Shown piece by piece: positions 7,041-12,605 of a stretch of 12,605 nucleotides of DNA. The stretch lies in contig CALFHG010000313.1 in assembly GCA_937875805.1 (NCBI GenBank), forward strand, positions 1-12,605. The letters run 5' to 3'. A program made the translations under genes and the position numbers. The notes beneath the pieces are model-generated. The model was given only the letters and a program-made list of their open reading frames with translations, was not told where the DNA came from and did no database searches. This DNA comes from an uncultured Nitrosopumilaceae archaeon. GTDB lineage: Archaea; Thermoproteota; Nitrososphaeria; Nitrososphaerales; Nitrosopumilaceae. How positions within the stretch are numbered: position 1 is the stretch's first letter; the number at the start of each line of letters is the position of its first letter.

Positions 7041-8182
7041 TGTTATTTTCACACATTTCAGATACGCATTTGGGATTAGTACAGTATGGTTCAGAGGAAC
7101 GTGCACAAGATGTGTATGATGTATTTAATCAGGCAATAGATATTTCAATTAAAGATCATGTGAATTTTGTAATTTTTGCAGGAGATATTTTTCATGTGCC
7201 AAATCCAAATGGAACTGCAATTATTCAAATGGCAAATGGATTAAAAAGATTAAAACAAAATAATATTGATTCATTTTTTATTTTAGGAGAGCATGATATC
7301 AGTAGAATTAGAACAACCCCAATTCCATATGTATATCATAATTTAGATTTTTCAAAATATATTGGTCAAGGGAAACCCATAGAATACAAAGGAGTACTCT
7401 TAGCTGGATTTGATAAAATAAGAAAAACAGAAATTTCACAATATGAAGAAAAATTTGCAGCCATAGATAACAGCGTCAAAGATCATTCAGGTCACAGAAT
7501 TTTGATTTTACATCAAGGCATTACAGAATTTAATAAATTTGCAGGAGAGTTACAATCAACAGATTTGCCAAAAAATTTCACATACTATGCAATGGGGCAT
7601 CTTCACGATAAAGACATAAGACAATTCAGTCATCTAAATGGACCCGTAGCTTATCCAGGGTCTATAGAATTAACAACTAGTGAAGGAATTAAAGAAACAA
7701 AAAAAGGATTCTTTGAAGTAGACATTTCTGGAAAAGATGCAAATCCAAATTGGATTGAGTTAGATGCAAGACCTCAAATTTCATTTAAAACAGAATACCA
7801 AGATTTATCAAAAACTATAGATGAAATTGCAAAAAAAATTATTTCAGAAGGGAAAAAACCAATTGTCGAGGTAAAAATCCAAGGAGAAAATATAGAAACA
7901 GACCACATTCAGGCACAAATTGCAAGATTGAATTCATTGGTGTTACGATGTTTTTGGAGAATAAGTACAAAACAGGTTTCAGATTCTTCTGTGTATCTAG
8001 ACAGACCAAATGTTATTGATGATGAAATGTATAGATTGGCCATTGATGCTCTAGGTTCTGAAGAAACAGCTAAATTTGCAATCAAAGAACTATTACCAAT
8101 TTTAGCATCAGGAGAAATCAAAGAAGCATCTCAAATAGTTTTTGAGGATTTTGAGAAATTTAAAAGGATAAAAAAATTATGA
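7040..8182 (+). CDS. mre11: Mre11 DNA double-strand-break repair nuclease
   Basis: Mre11 is the Mn-dependent exo/endonuclease of the Mre11-Rad50 complex, which recognises and processes broken DNA ends. The 380-residue protein has the calcineurin-like phosphoesterase motifs: D8 and H10 in SDTHLG, D49 in AGDIFH, H85 in GEHD, H158 in ILHQG, and H187/H189 in GHLH. These match known ligands of archaeal Mre11 except that the usual Asn of GNHD is Glu here (E84; codon GAG at 7289-7291). The C-terminal part (about 245-380) fits the capping and Rad50-binding region, with a basic helical end (FEKFKRIKKL). The ATG overlaps the herA stop in TAATG, and the stop overlaps the rad50 start in ATGA, so coupled translation is likely. 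Identification is firm; the effect of the Glu change is open. Confidence 0.95.
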   Translation: MLFSHISDTHLGLVQYGSEERAQDVYDVFNQAIDISIKDHVNFVIFAGDIFHVPNPNGTAIIQMANGLKRLKQNNIDSFFILGEHDISRIRTTPIPYVYHNLDFSKYIGQGKPIEYKGVLLAGFDKIRKTEISQYEEKFAAIDNSVKDHSGHRILILHQGITEFNKFAGELQSTDLPKNFTYYAMGHLHDKDIRQFSHLNGPVAYPGSIELTTSEGIKETKKGFFEVDISGKDANPNWIELDARPQISFKTEYQDLSKTIDEIAKKIISEGKKPIVEVKIQGENIETDHIQAQIARLNSLVLRCFWRISTKQVSDSSVYLDRPNVIDDEMYRLAIDALGSEETAKFAIKELLPILASGEIKEASQIVFEDFEKFKRIKKL

Positions 8183-10248
8183 TCACATCTATTGAATTAG
8201 GAGATTTTTTATCTCATTCAAATACAGAATTAGAATTTGAGAAGGGAGTAACAGTTTTTGTAGGAGATAACGGTGCAGGAAAATCAAGCATAATAGATGG
8301 GATAACATTTGCATTATTTGGTCAACATACAAGAAAATCAAATAAAGGATTGATTAGACGTGGTGCAAATCAAGGGTTTGCAAAAATTGGTTTTTCAATT
8401 AATGGAAAACAGTTTGAAGCAGTAAGAAAAATAGATAGTAAAGGAACACTTACAGCAACATTTGCAGAAATTGTAGATAATGAACGTGTTGAAATAGCAG
8501 CTGGTGAAAGAAAACAATTTGGAGAATCAATGACACGAGAAGTTGAAAAAGTTATTGGATTAGATTTTGAAAAATTAAAAATTGCATCAATTGTTCAACA
8601 AGGAGAACTAAATACAATCATTAATGCAAAACCAAAAGAATTCAAAGAATTATTAAATGCAATTATAGGAATTGACAAACTTGATGTAGCATCTGAATCA
8701 ATGAAGGCAGTAAACAAAGAGTTTCGAGAAAAAATTCGAGATACAATTGGATATGATGATACACATATAGAAATTTTATCCCGGGATTTAGAAAGATATC
8801 AAAAAGAGACAATTGAATCAAAACCAGAAAAAAATACTTTGGAAATAAAACAAAAAAAATTGAAAAATGATGTAGATGATCTTAGAAAAAAAGTGGAGAC
8901 AGATACACCAAAAATTGATAAAATTAACCAATTAGAATTAAGGAAAAAAGAGTTGTTAGCATATGCAAAAGAAGCAATTCATGAAATTCAACATCAAATC
9001 AGTGAAAATGAGCGTAAAATTCACGATTGTGAAGGATGTTTTGAGCATGTTTCTCTAAAATTAGATTTGGAATCAAAGAGTCTAAAAGTTGATGAAGCAA
9101 TTGAGGACTCAATTAAGAAAATTCAAGAAATGGCCAACCAAATAACATCATTAAAAGAAAAACTATTGCTCGCATCAAAACTCCAGTTAAAAGACAACAA
9201 ATGTCCTGTATGTGATTCAAATGTAGAAAAACTAAATCCACTATTCCAAGAAGAACATCTTCATCAAGAAATTTCAGAGATACAGAGTCAAATCATTTCA
9301 AAAGAAAAAGAGAGAGTCATGTATAATCAAAAAAAGAAAGAATTTTTAGTAAAATTACAAAACGCCAGAGATGCAGAAGCCACCCTTCGAGCTTATTCAA
9401 TTAACAGTAAAGAAGAATTAATAAAAATTCAAGAAGATATAGAAATAAAAAAACAAAAAATCCCTCTAACTACAAATGGAAGTTTAGTTGAAATATCAAC
9501 AATAGATACTCATGCAAAAATGATTTTTGAAAATATTTCAAAATTAGAAGATGAAACACAAGGATTTGATGAGCGTGAATTTAACAATCTAAAAATAATG
9601 ATAAATGATAAACAAATGAGTTTATCACAAATTGATCAACAAATGGGTGCAATTTCAGAGAAAATATCCAAAGCTGAAGAACAAATCAATGTGATTGAAA
9701 AAGCAATTGTTGAATTAATAACTGTAAAAGAATATGTCACAAATCTAAATGAAATTCAAACAAATGTTTTCAGTAGAGACGGACCAGTTGCCACTAGTCT
9801 AAGATCTTGGGCATTAAATACAATCTCTGCAAAAGCATCCGAATATCTTTCATTACTTAATACAAAAATTCAAAGGATTTCACTATCAGAAAAAACAAGA
9901 GATATTTCAATTGCGTGTTATTCAAAAAGTGAAATTTTAGAATTAGAATCACTTAGTGGTGGAGAAAAGGTCAGTGTAGCATTGGCATTACGATTAGGCA
10001 TGGCAAGTCTTCTTGGAGCATCAAATCTTAATTTGATGATCCTAGATGAACCCACAACTCACCTTGATGCAGAAAGAAAAAAATCCCTAGTTGAAGTATT
10101 ATCACAATTATCAGACATATCTAATTCAGAATCAAGAATGCAATTTCTAATTATTAGCCACGATGCAGAAATTTTTGAAGACTCTACAGTTGAACAAATT
10201 TTTAAATTTGAATCATCAGAGCAGGGAAGCAAAGTTACAGTACTCTAA
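8179..10248 (+). CDS. rad50: Rad50 DNA repair ATPase
   Basis: Rad50 is the SMC-like ABC ATPase that partners Mre11, tethering DNA ends and controlling nuclease access. The 689-residue protein has Walker A GDNGAGKSS (29-37), a Q-loop in SIVQQGEL (137-144), a long coiled coil from about 170 to 525, the zinc-hook CPVC (342-345) at its midpoint, the ABC signature LSGGEK (592-597), Walker B with D-loop LMILDEPTTHLD (619-630) and the H-loop ISHD (659-662). It is shorter than Rad50 of Pyrococcus (about 880 residues), mostly through shorter coiled-coil arms of about 170 residues each. An additional CEGC (284-287) sits in the first arm. The ATG overlaps the mre11 stop by 4 bases. It is the last large gene of the operon. 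Confidence 0.96.
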   Translation: MITSIELGDFLSHSNTELEFEKGVTVFVGDNGAGKSSIIDGITFALFGQHTRKSNKGLIRRGANQGFAKIGFSINGKQFEAVRKIDSKGTLTATFAEIVDNERVEIAAGERKQFGESMTREVEKVIGLDFEKLKIASIVQQGELNTIINAKPKEFKELLNAIIGIDKLDVASESMKAVNKEFREKIRDTIGYDDTHIEILSRDLERYQKETIESKPEKNTLEIKQKKLKNDVDDLRKKVETDTPKIDKINQLELRKKELLAYAKEAIHEIQHQISENERKIHDCEGCFEHVSLKLDLESKSLKVDEAIEDSIKKIQEMANQITSLKEKLLLASKLQLKDNKCPVCDSNVEKLNPLFQEEHLHQEISEIQSQIISKEKERVMYNQKKKEFLVKLQNARDAEATLRAYSINSKEELIKIQEDIEIKKQKIPLTTNGSLVEISTIDTHAKMIFENISKLEDETQGFDEREFNNLKIMINDKQMSLSQIDQQMGAISEKISKAEEQINVIEKAIVELITVKEYVTNLNEIQTNVFSRDGPVATSLRSWALNTISAKASEYLSLLNTKIQRISLSEKTRDISIACYSKSEILELESLSGGEKVSVALALRLGMASLLGASNLNLMILDEPTTHLDAERKKSLVEVLSQLSDISNSESRMQFLIISHDAEIFEDSTVEQIFKFESSEQGSKVTVL

Positions 10249-10275
10249 CTTTTAATTAATAAAAAAATCAGTTAG

Positions 10276-10282
10276 TTTTTTA
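10276..10282 (+). promoter_or_regulatory. T-rich element between rad50 and the small cysteine-protein gene
   Basis: TTTTTTA lies 28 bases after the rad50 stop and about 25 bases before the TTG at 10306. It could be a U-tract terminator for the repair operon, a TATA-like box for the following small gene, or both. The sequence alone does not decide. Confidence 0.3.
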
Positions 10283-10305
10283 CCAATATTTCACTTTCAA
10301 AAGTA

Positions 10306-10461
10306 TTGAATAATTTTATTGCAACATGTAGAAAATGTAAATTCAAAATAGATATTCCGGATCAAGGCCCTTGCACAGATTTAGAATATATGGATTACAT
10401 TAACGCATACGGAAAACAATGCAAATGTGGTGAAAACGATTGGGAGTTAATATCCCCATAA
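10306..10461 (+). CDS. Small cysteine-rich, probably zinc-binding protein
   Basis: An open frame of 51 codons starting with TTG lies between rad50 and the convergent cupredoxin gene. The product has the layout of a small metal-binding (zinc-ribbon-like) protein: C8-x2-C11 near the start, C39-x-C41 near the end, and C23 between. The first knuckle reads FIATCRKCKFKI and the second reads GKQCKCGENDWEL. No ATG start is available; the only in-frame Met is residue 29, which would lose the first pair. TTG at 10306 has a T-rich element about 25 bases upstream, compatible with a leaderless start; other non-ATG starts up to 10276 are possible. It lies 57 bases after rad50 and ends 11 bases before the convergent neighbour. 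The cysteine pattern and reading frame support a real gene, but no family or function is recognised. Confidence 0.75.
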   Translation: MNNFIATCRKCKFKIDIPDQGPCTDLEYMDYINAYGKQCKCGENDWELISP

Positions 10462-10472
10462 AATAAAAATTT

Positions 10473-11273
10473 CTAATTTACTAAAACTTTACCAGTCATC
10501 CAAGGATGAACCATACAGAAATAATCATAAGTTCCTGCATCATCAAATGTGAAGTCATAAACAGATCCTGACATGAATATACCAGAATCAAAGACGCCAG
10601 TTAATCCTGCAGATACAGATCCACTAGTTACAGTATGAGGAGCTGAATCATCATTAATCCAAGAAACAGTTGCACCAGTTGCTACAGTAATTTCAAAAGG
10701 CAAATAACATTCGTTAGTATTTTCACATCCTGGAACTGCAGATCCTGGAGGTATTGAAACAATAGCAGTCATTGGTAGTGATTCTGTTTCAGGAGTTGAT
10801 TCAACAATCATTTCTTCAACATCAGTAACACCAGGTACTGGCATTTCCATAATTGGTTCTAATTCAACAATAGGATCTGGAGAACATTCACCTTGATAAT
10901 CTAATTCAACTTCTTCAGTAAGGTCTAAGAAACATTGGTTACTGTAAGTTTTTCCATCAGTTCCACAAACAGGGGTGTAAATTTCAGCACAAAATGCTGG
11001 TTCATTCAAATCTGCATTTGGATTAATTGGTAGTTCAGCAACACATTCTCCTTGATAATCTAATTTTACATCATCTGCATTCAACATACACATATTTCCA
11101 TAAGTAACACCATCAACCCCACACATAGGATCCCATTGCATGGTACAAGCAATTGGATTTTCATCAACAACAACTCTTGGTTCTATAATGTCTCCAGGAT
11201 CCATAGCTATGAATCCTATAGTAATTGCTGCAAGAACTCCAACTACACCTATAATTCCATAAGAAAAATTCAT
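10473..11273 (-). CDS. Membrane-anchored protein with two Kazal-like domains and a blue-copper (plastocyanin-like) domain
   Basis: The 266-residue product has one N-terminal hydrophobic anchor (residues 4-24) and an outside portion. Two Kazal-like domains follow, each with four cysteines: C43, C51, C62, C77 and C95, C103, C114, C130, with the CGVDGVTYGN and CGTDGKTYSN cores of Kazal inhibitors. After an acidic Pro/Glu-rich linker (about 133-170) comes a cupredoxin domain with a disulfide-like pair (C183, C189) and the type 1 copper ligands H213, C253, H256 and M259. Plastocyanin-like proteins are thought to carry electrons in ammonia-oxidising archaea. The Kazal part may inhibit proteases or be structural. 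ATG at 11273-11271 is chosen because AGGTG stands six bases before it. A GTG three codons upstream (11282) would overlap the HEAT gene. Probably coupled to that upstream gene. Confidence 0.9.
   Translation of the reverse strand: MNFSYGIIGVVGVLAAITIGFIAMDPGDIIEPRVVVDENPIACTMQWDPMCGVDGVTYGNMCMLNADDVKLDYQGECVAELPINPNADLNEPAFCAEIYTPVCGTDGKTYSNQCFLDLTEEVELDYQGECSPDPIVELEPIMEMPVPGVTDVEEMIVESTPETESLPMTAIVSIPPGSAVPGCENTNECYLPFEITVATGATVSWINDDSAPHTVTSGSVSAGLTGVFDSGIFMSGSVYDFTFDDAGTYDYFCMVHPWMTGKVLVN
10884..10906. repeat. Copy 1 of a 23-base direct repeat within the duplicated Kazal domains
   Basis: This matches 11043-11065 at 22 of 23 bases and encodes the LDYQGEC end of the second Kazal-like domain. 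The offset of 159 bases equals 53 codons, exactly the distance between the last cysteines of the two domains, so it marks an internal domain duplication. Confidence 0.8.
11043..11065. repeat. Copy 2 of the 23-base direct repeat within the duplicated Kazal domains
   Basis: It encodes the LDYQGEC end of the first Kazal-like domain and differs from the copy at 10884-10906 by one base. The near identity of the DNA suggests a recent duplication, gene conversion, or strong constraint on this segment. Confidence 0.8.
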
Positions 11274-11274
11274 C

Positions 11275-11763
11275 TCATCCACCTGTTAACTTTGCAAACT
11301 TTTCGTTCTTACTTAACTTTTCCATAAATTCAATATTAGATAATGCAACAATTGCAGATTCAACGACTGGCTTGTCTGGATCATTTAATGCCTTTTGAAG
11401 AGCTTCTTTTGCTGCTGTAGAACCAACAACACCCAAAGCTATAGCAGCTTCGTGACGTACAAACATGCTAGAATCATTTAGTGTTGCATCAGTTAATGGT
11501 GGAATTGCACTAGAATAACTCATTTGACCTAATGCAAATGCTGCTTCATGTCGTACCAATTCATTTTCATCATTTTTTAAAACTTTAGCAATATGGGCAA
11601 CTTTATCTTCTCCACCAAAATCAACTAAAATACATGCAACTCTTGTTCGTACTACATAATCTGGATGTTCTAAAAGAGAAATAAAATATTCAGTATCTTT
11701 TTGTTCATATTTTAATTCCATTTCTGCAAAAAGTGCTAATCTATCTTCAGTAACCACAGACAT
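11275..11763 (-). CDS. HEAT-repeat (PBS-lyase-like) protein with two HE motifs
   Basis: The 162-residue soluble protein is built from helical HEAT-like repeats of about 32 residues, approximately 22-53, 54-85, 86-117 and 118-148. The second and third repeats carry nearly identical segments VRHEAAFALG (70-79) and VRHEAAIALG (102-111), giving HE pairs at H72/E73 and H104/E105. This form is usual in PBS-lyase HEAT repeats. It also resembles the HE pairs that bind iron in deoxyhypusine hydroxylase, which has four pairs against two here. No signal peptide is present. The stop lies one base before the preferred ATG of the Kazal-cupredoxin gene, so the two are very likely one operon. A TATATG element sits about 27 bases before the ATG. 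Fold is confident; function is unknown (scaffold, maturation factor or metal site). Confidence 0.85.
   Translation of the reverse strand: MSVVTEDRLALFAEMELKYEQKDTEYFISLLEHPDYVVRTRVACILVDFGGEDKVAHIAKVLKNDENELVRHEAAFALGQMSYSSAIPPLTDATLNDSSMFVRHEAAIALGVVGSTAAKEALQKALNDPDKPVVESAIVALSNIEFMEKLSKNEKFAKLTGG
11280..11284 (-). promoter_or_regulatory. Shine-Dalgarno for the Kazal-cupredoxin gene
   Basis: On the minus strand AGGTG ends six bases before the ATG at 11273. It overlaps the last codons of the HEAT gene, supports the ATG over the upstream GTG, which lies inside the AGGTG element itself, and points to translation linked with the HEAT gene. Confidence 0.6.
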
Positions 11764-11786
11764 TTTGTTTTAAAAAAAATTATGTC

Positions 11787-11792
11787 ATATAT
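11787..11792 (-). promoter_or_regulatory. Putative TATA box for the HEAT/Kazal-cupredoxin unit
   Basis: On the minus strand TATATG is centred about 27 bases before the ATG at 11763, consistent with a leaderless or nearly leaderless transcript. A T/A tract closer to the gene (11769-11780) is an alternative but is too near the ATG for standard spacing. Confidence 0.4.
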
Positions 11793-11832
11793 TAGGTTAC
11801 TTGAGAAAAAATCAAGAAACAGGTGAGATATC

Positions 11833-11840
11833 TATTTAAT
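11833..11840 (+). promoter_or_regulatory. Putative TATA box for the CPGC redoxin gene
   Basis: TATTTAAT is centred about 26 bases before the ATG at 11863, matching the usual spacing for a leaderless archaeal transcript. No Shine-Dalgarno lies between box and start. Confidence 0.5.
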
Positions 11841-11862
11841 GGAAAAAATCCGATAATATACT

Positions 11863-12528
11863 ATGAGTGTAAAAATAGGTGAAAAAGCACCAAATTTTGG
11901 AGTATCAGAATGGGTACAAGGGGCTCCAACAAATTTTGATCAAGAAAAAGATCACATAGTATTGTTAGAAGTCTTTCAAGTAAACTGTCCAGGATGTTTC
12001 ATGAATGCAATTCCTGAAGCAATAAAAATTTACAATAAATACAAAGATGAAGGCGTTCGAGTTTTAGGTCTAGCTACTGCTTTTGAGGATTTTGATAAAA
12101 ACACATTAGGTAATTTAAAAATGCTTGCTGAAACAGGAGAAGTAATTGGAGAGACTAAAGATGCACTTTCATCACAGGGCCTATTAGAAGAAGGAAACAA
12201 ACTTTCATTTAAAATTCCATTTCCATTAGCAATGGATAATCTCACAAAAACATCAGGTGAAATTAGCCAGGAAAAAATTATGGAGTTTATTTATCCACAA
12301 ATTCCAGATTTTGACTCACAACCTGACGAATACAAGAATCAAATAATTGAGAGAGTCAAAGGGTATATGAAATCTAAAGAGTATTCGGCTGAAACATTTG
12401 AGAAATTTGCTCTACAAGGTACACCTTCAATGATAATAATAGACAGAAAAGGAATTCTCAGAGATGTTTCATTTGGACAATCAGGTCATGTAGATGCAAT
12501 GATTCAAAAATTACTTAAAGAAGATTAA
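11863..12528 (+). CDS. Thioredoxin-fold redoxin (AhpC/TSA or TlpA-like) with CPGC active site
   Basis: The 221-residue protein starts with the IGEKAPNF segment (5-12) typical of the peroxiredoxin/TlpA redoxin superfamily. It continues with the strand and redox motif VLLEVFQVNCPGC (33-45; C42 and C45) and has the cis-proline loop GTPSMIIIDRKG (186-197, P188). The CxxC pair points to thiol-disulfide exchange or thiol-dependent reduction rather than the single peroxidatic Cys (TxxC) of classical peroxiredoxins. Between the active site and the cis-Pro is a long helical insertion (about 80-180), larger than in ordinary thioredoxin. There is no signal peptide or lipobox, so it is probably cytoplasmic. 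It is divergent from the HEAT/Kazal-cupredoxin unit with about 100 bases between starts, where both promoters lie. The substrate is unknown. Confidence 0.88.
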   Translation: MSVKIGEKAPNFGVSEWVQGAPTNFDQEKDHIVLLEVFQVNCPGCFMNAIPEAIKIYNKYKDEGVRVLGLATAFEDFDKNTLGNLKMLAETGEVIGETKDALSSQGLLEEGNKLSFKIPFPLAMDNLTKTSGEISQEKIMEFIYPQIPDFDSQPDEYKNQIIERVKGYMKSKEYSAETFEKFALQGTPSMIIIDRKGILRDVSFGQSGHVDAMIQKLLKED

Positions 12529-12529
12529 G

Positions 12530-12605
12530 TTATCGAATCAAGAAAAGTGCCATAAACAATACTAGAACAATTACAAATCCAATTACAAGAACAATTTTTG
12601 CATTA
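12530..12605 (-). CDS. 3' end of a small membrane-protein gene, cut at the window edge
   Basis: Reading the minus strand from the window edge gives 24 complete codons and then TAA. The residues are almost purely hydrophobic (KIVLVIGFVIVLVLFMALFLIR), a complete transmembrane helix ending in a single Arg. The frame is open to the edge, so the start and any other domains lie beyond the window. The stop lies one base after the stop of the convergent redoxin gene, a very tight arrangement that supports a real gene end. The alternative, that it is chance coding in A+T-rich DNA, cannot be excluded with so little sequence. Confidence 0.55.
   Translation of the reverse strand, partial: NAKIVLVIGFVIVLVLFMALFLIR

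Noticed and set aside
12030-12245. Minus-strand open frame within the redoxin gene
   Set aside because: It is antisense to a gene with an intact CPGC active site and shows no independent support.
1-12605. Mobile elements, CRISPR arrays, tRNA or rRNA genes
   Set aside because: No transposase or integrase motifs, terminal inverted repeats, regularly spaced repeats or RNA-gene signatures were seen; codon and base use looks uniform across the window.

Overview
The window looks like a core chromosomal segment of an ammonia-oxidising thaumarchaeon (Nitrososphaerota), most likely a marine Nitrosopumilus-type organism. The reasons are strong A+T richness, AT-rich TATA-like boxes about 24-27 bases before start codons (leaderless transcripts), archaeal double-strand-break repair genes, a membrane-anchored plastocyanin-like blue-copper protein carrying Kazal domains, and secreted proteins with the short W..W..F..LI repeats often seen in these archaea. 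The genus is inferred from gene style and was not tested by any search. No mobile element, CRISPR array, rRNA or tRNA was seen.

Bases 1-3520 hold de novo NAD synthesis: the C-terminal part of nadC (+, cut by the window edge), nadA (-) with a downstream TPR gene in the same direction, and nadX (-), encoding the aspartate dehydrogenase that replaces NadB. Together they would take aspartate to iminoaspartate (NadX), quinolinate (NadA) and nicotinate mononucleotide (NadC). A secreted 188-residue protein of unknown function (+) sits between nadA and nadX. Bases 3615-4601 encode a larger secreted protein with duplicated beta-rich domains.

Bases 4675-10248 are a tight four-gene operon, nurA-herA-mre11-rad50, with every junction overlapping by 4, 1 and 4 bases. 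The products form the archaeal DNA-end resection machinery: HerA helicase with NurA nuclease, and Mre11 nuclease with Rad50 ATPase. Mre11 has Glu in place of the usual metal-binding Asn of the GNHD motif. Rad50 is short and has an extra CxxC besides its zinc hook. A 51-codon gene with a TTG start and five cysteines (10306-10461) follows rad50 and is easily overlooked.

Bases 10473-11763 (-) are a two-gene unit: a HEAT-repeat protein with two HE motifs, then a membrane-anchored protein with two Kazal-like domains and a C-terminal blue-copper domain. The two genes are almost contiguous and probably translationally coupled. Bases 11863-12528 (+) encode a cytoplasmic thioredoxin-fold protein with a CPGC active site. 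The last 76 bases hold the 3' end of a minus-strand gene ending in a transmembrane helix.

Most of the content is ordinary thaumarchaeal housekeeping, and no obviously new multi-gene system is evident. The points most worth checking are the Mre11 metal-site change, the second CxxC in Rad50, the small cysteine protein, and the HE-motif HEAT protein coupled to the Kazal-cupredoxin gene.
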